Positions 56,919 through 64,000 of a DNA stretch of 64,000 nt are shown here, piece after piece (position 1 is the stretch's first letter; every line of letters begins with the position of its first letter). A program made the position numbers and the translations under genes. The notes below the pieces were generated by a model. It made no database searches, was not told the DNA's origin, and saw nothing but the letters and a program-made list of their open reading frames with translations. Origin of the DNA: Eurosta solidaginis (taxonomy: Eukaryota; Arthropoda; Insecta; Diptera; Tephritidae); assembly GCF_040869045.1 (NCBI RefSeq), contig NC_090322.1, positions 79,693,675-79,757,674 on the forward strand, given 5' to 3'.

Positions 56919-58442
56919 TATATAAGGTACCACGATTCTCAAACTTTTGTTTATTTGTAGGGGTAGAGGGGGTCCTAAAAATCACCAAAATTGAATCCGC
57001 AGCTCTATGAAACTCTTAGTTTATGAAATATAAGCTTTTTAATTTCCAAATTTAGTAAAATTTCAACTAAGTCCTGCACTTAAAATTCGAGTCGCACATG
57101 TCGATAGCGGTATCAAAAGACGCGTATTTGCGGCAAGATTACCGGCAAGAAAACCCGTCGGAACTATTGTCGCTTTTTTCGTTGTTGCAATTAAACAAAC
57201 GAAAACATATGAAGGAGGTGAATAGTGTTGCCAGCTCCGCAACAATATCTTTTTATCATGGTAGAACATTATAAGGTGGTGGCACGTCGACATAAATGCA
57301 AACAAACATACACTATCAATGTATTTTGGGCCTAAGTTCAGAATACATACATTTGTCAAATTAAAAAAATTTATATGAGTATCGGTAGTGGTGTTTATGG
57401 TGAGTTCAACCGTATAATTTTTTTTTGGTGCAAATAATAACTATAGGGGTAATTCCACGTCAAAAGGTACGCAGAAGGGTGTACTTCGCAGAAGGAGATC
57501 ACCGTGACGGTAGCCACGGTTATACCACACACCCGGGTTTGGCATGGCGTAGCCCAGGGTTAATTTTTATAAGCGCGGCCGAAGGTCGCCTATGCCGAAA
57601 GGTGTTCTACGCAGAATTAAAATTAAAATTTAAAAAATTTCAACCAAAAAAGAGCTTTTTCATATTTTTGGTAAATAAAGACTAGAAAAGTTAAAGATAT
57701 ATATACATCTAATGAAAGGTATTTTTATAAGTTATTTTTCGATTTTTTAAAATTTGAAATCCATCCACTAGTTTCGGAGATATTTTGATTTGAAAAATTC
57801 ATAATATCGCCTTTTGACATGGAATTCCCCAAACCTTTCATTTGCACCAAAAAAGAAATATACCGTTGGAATCAGCATAAAAATCTTTACAAAGTCCGAT
57901 TTTTTATTAATTTTTTTTTTTTTTGACAAATGTATGTATTCTGCACTTAAGCCCAAAATACATTGATAGTGTATGTTTGTTTGCATTTATGTCGACGTGC
58001 CACCACCTTATAATGTTCTAAAATGATAAAAAGATATTGTTGCGGAGCTGGCAACACTATTCACCACCCTCATATGTTTTCGTTTGTTTAATTGCACCAA
58101 CGAAAAAAGTGACAATAGCACCGACGGGTTTTCCGCGAATAACTTTTAAACGAGATAATCAGCTCCCGAAAAGCTAGCTGATGAAGAAGTGAAATTCAGA
58201 AACATGTCCTAGTAACCATCGCCGTTTGTAAACTTACAATTTTTCTCTAATATCAATTACAAAAACCATTGTATAAAGCAATATGAGCAAAGCTCGCTAA
58301 TTAAATACATATAAAAAGCTTATATTTCATAAACTAAGAGTTTCCTAGAGTTGCGGATGATAATTTTGTGATTTTTAGGACCCCCGCCACCCGTCGAAAA
58401 AAAAAGTTGGAAAATCGTGGCACCCTATTCAAAATATTCCCC
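56919..58442. mobile_element. Foldback element with arms of about 0.5 kb
   Basis: The left arm (from GGGGTTGGATTTTATATAAGG) is the inverted counterpart of the right arm (ending TTCAAAATATTCCCC). Paired landmarks include GGTGGCACGTCGACATAAATG (57275) against the inverted ATTTATGTCGACGTGCCACC (57985), and GAATACATACATTTGTCAAA (57341) against TTGACAAATGTATGTATTC (57922). The right arm carries an unrelated insert at about 58155-58315. The arms are diverged from each other. No transposase is encoded, so it would need help in trans. Confidence 0.72.
57446..57830. repeat. Inner inverted repeat in the foldback loop, MITE-like
   Basis: GGGGTAATTCCACGTCAAAAG at the left pairs with CTTTTGACATGGAATTCCCC at the right (reverse complement with two mismatches). 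Outside these, GGTGCAAAT and ATTTGCACC also pair. The 385-bp interior has no coding potential that I can support. It could be a separate MITE that inserted in the loop or the centre of the same palindrome. Confidence 0.65.
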
Positions 58443-58650
58443 ATAATACAATACGCCCGTCGTTTACAAAAATTTGTGAAAAACGCTATTGGCAAATGAT
58501 TTAAGTAATCGAACAGCGATTGAACAGGTGATCCGGGCTGTTTACTATTGTGAACATTTTTTCAAACATTCGCCACTTGTATGAATTCACAATGATTGCA
58601 ACAACGAAGAAAGCGACTATAGTACTGCGCTTCCCAAGGCCGCCGGTTCT

Positions 58651-59286
58651 ATGTACCGGGTCGACTCGGGATTTTTCCCAACCAAGGACTGCCATTTCAG
58701 TGTAACCCCATTTAATTTGTTGCGTCCCTCCCACAAATTGTCATCATCCCAGCAGCTCCTTGCAGCGGGATTGCTCCATATTCTCTTGCTCCGGGAAGGT
58801 ATCGAACCCAATCCGAGTCCGTCTCCTGACCCTGGTCCTGAGAAGTGGTTTTGCTGCATCTGCCGGAAAAGAATCTTTTTAGGACGATCATACTCTTGTC
58901 AGTGTGTCTCGTGTAAGGGATGGTTGCATCGGACAGGTTGTTCTGGGCTAGATCCCAGACGTCCACGTAACTTCTATAAATCTTTTGTGGATCCTTGCTG
59001 TTCACGCCCTAGGACGTCCCATAATCTGCGTTTTAGCGCCCCACCGCTACCTTCCAGCAGCCCCGCTGGTCTGCAAGGCACAACTAGTACCCGCTGTTGC
59101 TCGCGCCCCACGGCGCCACCAACTCACATGGCTGCTCCCACTCATACCTACAATCTACGTAGCAGAGTCGGGAGGAATGCCGAGCATCAGCCCCTGCCCC
59201 CGTCTTCTCTCCCCCTCTTTTCCGGCAGCAATTGTGTAGGTCAGGGAAACATACTCTTAGTCCCAACTTCCCTTTGCACCGTTTGA
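58651..59286 (+). pseudogene. LINE N-terminal zinc-finger region
   Basis: The 211-residue frame has a PHD/RING-like cysteine cluster: CCICRKRIFLGRSYSCQC, VSCKGWLHRTGC and a later DPCC. A proline/serine-rich tail follows. Similar N-terminal fingers are known in CR1- and jockey-group elements and are thought to bind nucleic acid. Whether this was ORF1 or the start of one long ORF cannot be told, as the frame breaks between 59286 and the endonuclease. Confidence 0.75.
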
Positions 59287-59551
59287 CCGCACAGAATATA
59301 TACGTTTGCGGAATCCGCCCAATGCAGCTCCTGCCATGGACGGTGCCACTTTCCTAGATGTTCTGGTCTCCGCGACGACAACCCCCCGACGGGTTTCATT
59401 GCGCCATGTTGCCAGGCCGCATACCCAAATACACCGGGTACACCAATGCTTACCCAAGGACGTCCAGTCCCAGGGCCACAACAGCAGTCGGGTCCTGGCC
59501 TTCCACAACCCAGGCGTAGTCACCCGTCACTTACTCCCAGAGTGACGACGT

Positions 59552-60439
59552 CTCCCCCTATGCACTTCAGAATTCTGCAGTTAAACTGCAATGGATTAAC
59601 TGGTCGATTTTATGAAGCGGCACAACATCCGCATTGCTGCGAATCAAGAGACTAAACTCACAGAAAGATCTGCATTGCAGACCTGTTCTGGGTATAATGT
59701 CCACAGAAAAGATCGCGAGAGCGGAAATGGAGGTAGCCTCGCGTTTATCATACACCACTCTGTGCAATATCATATATTTGATCCCGACATCGACCGCAGG
59801 GACAGTGTCTTAGAACGTCAAGGATTATCTGTCCGGTCGGGCGATGCAAACCTAGAAATCATCAACATCTACATCCCTCTTGCCACCTGTTGCCCCAGTG
59901 GATACCCTAATATCAGCGCCGTACTCACTGGCAACAATCGCATTATCTTAGGCGATTTCAATGCCCATCACGAGCTATGGCATTCAAACTTGCGGCTGGA
60001 CAGTAGGGGTGAGATGTTGGCGGATCAAATAGAAGAAACCACGTTCTGCACAATAGACGGAGACGCCCCCACGCGTATGGTAGGAAGCTGTCAAAGTTCG
60101 CCGGATATCTCAATCGTGAGCGCAGAACTCGTAAACTGCGTCAACTGGCAGCCGATGGTAACATTGGCATCCGACCACCTGCCTATACTTATTTCGTTCG
60201 AGCGTACCGCCGACTTCATCGTTACAGAAAAACGCACTTTCATAAACCTTAAAAAAGGAAAGTGGGACGAATACAAATCTTTTACAGACAACCTCTTTGC
60301 TGCCCTCCCTATCCCAACTGATGCCCGCCAAGGGGAGCGTGCTTTCCCCAAGGTCATTGAATCCGCCTCGGCTCGTTTCATTCCCGCCGATAGAATTCCC
60401 GAAATTCGGCACCACTTCCCGGCGGAGCTGCAAATTTAG
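59552..60439 (+). pseudogene. LINE apurinic/endonuclease (EEP) domain
   Basis: It begins HFRILQLNCNGLTG, then a frameshift near 59605 leads to 59612-60439. Active-site elements of the EEP fold are all visible: Asn in LNCN, Glu in NQETKLTE, GDFNAHHELW (Asp and Asn), SPDISIVS, and ASDHLPI (Asp-His pair). This domain nicks target DNA for target-primed reverse transcription. The frame ends soon after HHFPAELQI at 60439 by a frameshift; RT follows. Confidence 0.88.
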
Positions 60440-61600
60440 CGAGAGAACGTGACCTTATAAGACAGCTCGACCCATGCGACCCCCAAATAAGGGATATACA
60501 CCAACGCATCAGATTGCTTGTGGATGAACACAAGCGGGCGAAATGGGAGGAGCACCTAAGAGGTTCTAACCTCTCTGCCGGTGTGGGTAAACTCTGGTCC
60601 ACCGTAAAGTCCCTATCGAATCCGTCTAAGCACAATGACAAAGTTTCCATCGCCTTCGGCGATAAAGTGCTGTCGAATTCGAAAAAATGCGCGAGCGCTT
60701 TCTGTCGTCAATATGTAATGCATTCTACGGTCGACAAAGATAGACGGAGGGCCAACAGACACGCACATAAACATAAATTCAACGCGTCACCAATTACCAT
60801 CACCGCCAAAGAGGTTGAGGATGCCATCGGTCATGCTAAACCATCCAAAGCAGTGGGCCCAGACGGCATAGCCATAGCACTACCACCGCGCTAAATGCCA
60901 TTAGCAGCCAGATAAATTGCGGTTTAAATCAATACCCAACCATAGAACAGTACTCGTAGCGCTAGACCTATCAAAAGCTTTTGATACGGTCAACCATGGC
61001 TCGTTACTGCAAGACCTGGAAGGGTCTACCCATGTCTTAAAAGGTGGACCGCAAATTATCTGGGTGGTCGGCAGGCATCGGTGCAATTTAGAAACGAAAC
61101 ATCAAAACCAAGGAGAATTAAACAAGGGGTGCCACAGGGTGGTGTCCTATCCCCACTTTTGTTTAATTTCTACATATCTAAGCTACCTTCACCACCGGAA
61201 GGATTCACAATCGTTTCCTACGCCGATGACTGCACAATAATGGCCACAGGCCCAGGCCCAAAGATCGATGCGCTATGCAATAAAATAAATGGCTACCTCC
61301 CTGTTCTCTCCAGTTTTTTCGCCTCGCGAAACCTGGCATTATCACCGACTAAATCTTCCGCGACCTTATTTACAACATGGACGTCCCAAATGTCGACCAT
61401 TTTGAACATCCACGTCGATGGCACTACGTTACCGACTGTCCTACACCCCAAAATCTTGGTTGTGACGTTTGATCAGGATCTACATTTTGGTGAGCACGCA
61501 GCCGCAATTGTTCCGAAAATCCAGAGCCGTAACAAAATCCTCAATTCCTCGCTGGCAGTACCTGGGGAAAAGATAAAGAAACGCTAATGACTACATACAA
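60430..61600 (+). pseudogene. LINE reverse transcriptase, first copy, with deletion
   Basis: 60430-60891 has the RT N-terminus (WEEHLRGSNL, LWSTVKSLSNPS, KPSKAVGPDGIA). A deletion then removes the region after GPDGIA. 60928-61590 gives VLVALDLSKAFDTVNHG (first catalytic Asp), frameshift, KQGVPQGGVLSPLLFNFYIS and FTIVSYADDCTIM (catalytic YADD), and the thumb-side TLFTTWTSQM and LVVTFDQDLHFG. The catalytic residues are intact but there is no single open frame. Confidence 0.88.
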
Positions 61601-62051
61601 AGCAATTAGCCAGCCGATTACGTGCTACGCGTCACCCATATGGTCGCCAAGCCTAAAAATCACCCACTGGAAGAAACTACAGGCCTGCCGGTGAATCCAG
61701 TACTTGAAGAAAAATATCCAGAACTCGCGGAAGAGGAACGCATACTCCCCAGGGAAACGCGTGTCACTTTTGCTCAACTTCGTTCTGGATACTGTAACAG
61801 GTTAAACTCTTACCTATCCAGAATCAACCCCGACATACAAAATGTATGCCCCGCTTGCAATGTGTCCCCACATGACACCAACCATCTCTTTAATTGTAAT
61901 GTGGAACCAACGCCTCTAACACCCCTTTCCTTATGGTCCACCCCTGTTGAAACGGCAAGTTTCCTTGGACTCCCGTTAGAGGATATTGATGACAATTTGT
62001 GATCGGTCGCGGCTATTAGGTGGGGCGAGCATTGCTACAACAACAACAACA
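61600..62051 (+). pseudogene. LINE C-terminus and 3' tail, first copy
   Basis: 61670-62002 encodes NPVLEEKYPELAEEERILPR, RLNSYLSRINPDIQNVCPAC, NVSPHDTNHLFNC and ETASFLGLPLEDIDDNL before the stop. CPAC, H, H and C form a zinc-knuckle-like cluster usual in jockey-type ends. The short 3' UTR GATCGGTCGCGGCTATTAGG ends in CTACAACAACAACAAC. Segments between KLQAC and NPVLEE, present at 62060-62285, are missing here. Confidence 0.82.
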
Positions 62052-62290
62052 GGCCTGCCAAAATACTGCTCTCAGAATCGCCACGGGCTGTCTTCTTATG
62101 TCCCCAGAACACCATCTGCATAATGAGGCGAGAATACTCCCCATCAGGGAGAGAAATGAGATGCTGACCAAACTGTTCCTGTTGAATACCCAGAAACCTG
62201 GGCATCCCAACAGACATCTAATTGATGAACCAGCACCGCCTAGGGGCTTAAGGAGTTATCTCCGTAAGCTTCAGAAAACTCCATAGCACC
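62052..62290 (+). pseudogene. LINE thumb/C-terminal segment, displaced
   Basis: CQNTALRIATGCLLMSPEHH, ARILPIRERNEMLTKLFLL, HPNRHLIDEPAPPRGLRSYL. This is the piece that belongs between the RT and the C-terminus of the first copy. It follows the (CAA)n tail of that copy with GGCCTGCC as the shared junction word, so the two were exchanged by recombination at short homology. Confidence 0.75.
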
Positions 62291-62299
62291 ACCACCGCG

Positions 62300-62800
62300 C
62301 TAAATGCCATCAGCACCCAGATAAATTGCGGTTTAAATCAAAACCCCCACCTTAGAACAGTAGTCGTAGTGCTAGACCTATCAAAAGCTTTTGATACGGT
62401 CAACCATGGTACGTTACTGCAAGACCTGGAAGGGTCTACCCTTCCCCCATGTCTTAAAAGGTGGACCGCAAATTATCTGGGTGGTCGGCAGGCATCGGTG
62501 CAATTTAGAAATGAAACATCAAAACCAAGAGGAATTAAACAGGGAGTGCCACAGTGTGGTCTCCTATCCCCACTTTTGTTTAATTTCTACATATCTAAGC
62601 TCCCTTTGCCACCAGTAGGAGTTACTATCGTTTCCAACAGAGCCGTAATAAAATCCTCAAATCCCTTGCTGGCAGTAATTGGGGAAAAGACAAAGAAACG
62701 CTCATTACCACTTGCAAAGCAATTGGCCAGCCGATTGAATGCTACGCGTCCCCTATATGGTCGCCAAGCCTAAAAACTACCCACTGCAATAAGCTACATG
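62300..62800 (+). pseudogene. LINE RT fragment, second copy, YADD deleted
   Basis: LDLSKAFDTVNHGTLLQDL, RWTANYLGGRQASVQF, KQGVPQCGLLSPLLFNF and then VTIVS joined directly to NRAVIKSSNPLLAV. In the first copy VSYADDCTIM follows at this position, so a deletion removed the catalytic YADD and about 110 codons. It is nearly identical to the first copy in the shared part. Confidence 0.85.
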
Positions 62801-62896
62801 CCTGCCAAAGTACTGCGCTCAGAACCGCCACAGGCGCTGTCTTCTTATGTCCCCAGAACACCATCTACTTAATGAGGCGAGAATATTCCCCATCAG

Positions 62897-62990
62897 TGCT
62901 GTCGTACCGGATCTGTATCCGGCAAAGGACCATCACATCGATAACACTCCCCAAAGCCTTCGGGAGCAACTGTATCGCTACAACAACAAC
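62897..62990 (+). repeat. LINE 3' tail fragment, related to 6201-6354
   Basis: ATCGATAACACTCC and AAAGCCTTCGG with a GCTACAACAACAACAA end match the LINE tail in hAT element 1. It interrupts the second LINE copy between the RT remnant and the C-terminal part. A target duplication is not obvious. Confidence 0.7.
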
Positions 62991-63063
62991 AAGCAAAAAA
63001 ACACAAGCAGGTCCTTGGTGAATCCACAAACAGGCGTCGGACCTTTATGCGAGAAATTGCCCG

Positions 63064-63415
63064 GTGAATCCAGTACTCAAAAAACATTACCCAAAACTTG
63101 CGGAAGAGGAACCAATACTCCCCAGGGAAACTCGAGTCACTCTGTGTCAACTTCGTTCTGGATACTGTAACAGGTTGAACTCTTACATATCCAGAAGCAA
63201 CCCCGACATAAAAAATGTATGGCCCGCTTGCAATGTGTCGCCACATGACACCAACCATCTCTTTAATTGTAATGTGGAACCAACGACTCTAACACCCTTT
63301 TCATTATGGTCCACCCCTGTTGAAACAGCAAGTTTCCTTGGACTCCCGTTAGAGGATATTGATGACAATTTGTGATCGGTCGGGCCATTAGGTGGGGCGA
63401 AGCATTGCTACAACA
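63064..63415 (+). pseudogene. LINE C-terminus and tail, second copy
   Basis: NPVLKKHYPKLAEEEPILPR, NPDIKNVWPACNVSPHDTNH, LFNC and LPLEDIDDNL, the counterpart of 61670-62051. The first Cys of the knuckle is Trp here. The tail GGTGGGGCGAAGCATTGCTA CAACA is followed by the right ACTATAGTAC duplication at 63416. Confidence 0.82.
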
Positions 63416-63425
63416 ACTATAGTAC

Positions 63426-63712
63426 CGATCGGTTTTTGCCAATAACTTTTAAACGAGTTAAAAAATACAGTTTCTGCTTTCGGAATCTTGACAAAAATAC
63501 GCGTCTTTGGGTACCACTTTCGACAAGTTTGACGCGAATTTCATGTGCAAAACTTAAGTTGTATTATCAAATTTCGGAATTTAAAAGGTTTTTTTTCATA
63601 AGCTAAGAGTTTCCTAGAGTTCCGAATGATTATTTTGTCATTTTTATGACCCCTCTGCCCCTCCCACCAAAAAAAATTGGAAAATCTTGGCACCTTATTC
63701 AAAATATTGCCC
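63426..63712 (+). repeat. Foldback arm, right part, split by the LINE
   Basis: AATAACTTTTAAACGAG, AATACGCGTCTTT, CTAAGAGTTTCCTAGAGTT and the terminal CACCTTATTCAAAATATT match the arm at 2620-2936. The part left of the LINE is at about 58590-58615. Confidence 0.8.
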
Positions 63713-63796
63713 TTCTGAGTGGTTGCGACTATTGGATTGGGCGACAACAGCAACCAACATAAAAGTTTAGCAGAAATTATTCATGAACAATTCGTA

Positions 63797-63802
63797 TTTA
63801 TT
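63797..63802 (-). promoter_or_regulatory. Polyadenylation signal of Smn
   Basis: AATAAA on the minus strand lies 27 bases after the Smn stop codon. It suggests a very short 3' UTR. Confidence 0.6.
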
Positions 63803-63829
63803 ACAAGGTATTCAATTTGCAAAACAGTT

Positions 63830-64000
63830 CTATGACTCATTGCTATTGTTCGTTATCTTAGTGGCTTCATATATACCCGTGTAGTACCCACTCATATACC
63901 AAGCCATCAACATTGCGGACAAATGCTCAGAGTCGATTAAATTCTCATATAACATTGATGGAACTGGTGGGGGAGGTGGGACTGATTTTGCTCCTTTGCT
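63830..64000 (-). CDS. Smn: Survival motor neuron protein, C-terminal part
   Basis: The minus strand from the window edge encodes 56 residues and a stop. They comprise a proline run (SVPPPPPVPSM), an acidic linker (ENLIDSEHLSAM) and the YG box (MLMAWYMSGYYTGIYEA), with the spaced Tyr-x-x-Gly pattern that lets SMN oligomerise through glycine-zipper helices. A short polar tail ends the protein. SMN, with Gemins, assembles Sm rings on snRNAs in the cytoplasm and nuclear bodies. The N-terminal Gemin2-binding and Tudor regions lie beyond 64000. The assignment rests on the YG box plus polyproline, which I recognise; no search was possible. It is the only intact-looking host frame here. Confidence 0.82.
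   Translation of the reverse strand, partial: SKGAKSVPPPPPVPSMLYENLIDSEHLSAMLMAWYMSGYYTGIYEATKITNNSNES

Larger units (their letters stand above)
58626..63415 (+). mobile_element. Jockey/CR1-like LINE, rearranged, with 10-bp TSD
   Basis: ACTATAGTAC flanks the region at 58616-58625 and 63416-63425, and the flanking sequence on both sides belongs to one foldback arm (TTGCAACAACGAAGAAAGCG on the left, AATAACTTTTAAACGAG on the right). Within are zinc-finger, endonuclease and RT parts, then a second partial set (62050-63415), each ending in a CTACAACAAC tail (62032-62051 and 63405-63415). The element was rearranged by internal deletion and duplication; all frames are broken. Confidence 0.85.

Overview
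The window is eukaryotic and almost entirely made of transposable elements (TEs). The families present (BEL/Pao and Ty3/gypsy LTR retrotransposons, hAT DNA transposons, a jockey/CR1-like LINE ending in CAA repeats, a tRNA-like SINE) and the one host gene fragment at the right edge fit a brachyceran fly, probably a tephritid-like dipteran. That placement is inference from recalled family styles, not a search. The only host coding sequence I can support is the 3' end of a survival motor neuron (Smn) gene at 63830-64000, minus strand.

Layout. 1-617 has no gene. 618-1925 is a minus-strand BEL/Pao fragment. 1998-56570 is one plus-strand BEL/Pao element: 194-bp 5' LTR, PBS, gag, protease, RT, RNase H, integrase and 3' LTR, bounded by a matching 5-bp target duplication (CATAA at 1993-1997 and 56571-56575). 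It is swollen by nested material: an arm of a foldback repeat in gag (2491-2936), two 3'-truncated hAT elements (4072-7298 and 7438-9733, themselves carrying a LINE tail, a CTAATT-rich block and a SINE), and a block of about 43.5 kb (11085-54607) between RNase H and integrase.

That block is a tandem array of damaged copies of a minus-strand Ty3/gypsy-like element with a tRNA-Lys-type primer binding site and two GC-rich minisatellites in its LTR/UTR region. Six units (A, B, C1, C2, D1, D2) form a higher-order repeat: a long unit (about 10.4 kb) plus a short gag-only unit (4.4 kb), with a period of 14,872 bp between C1/D1 and between C2/D2. Every pol copy that reaches the region lacks the RNase H core by the same in-frame deletion. 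Inside unit A sits a 1,293-bp internally deleted LTR element (281-bp LTRs, TSD TATA); inside unit B sits a 2,179-bp hAT-like transposon (TIR TAGGGTGGTYCAA, TSD ATGTATAT).

56576-63712 holds a 1.5-kb foldback element (56919-58442), other arms of the same repeat, and a rearranged LINE (58626-63415) inserted into one arm and flanked by ACTATAGTAC. No RNA gene, CRISPR array or bacterial-type operon is present. Essentially every TE reading frame is broken, so the genes do not form a working pathway; the biology here is nested insertion, deletion and tandem amplification next to Smn.
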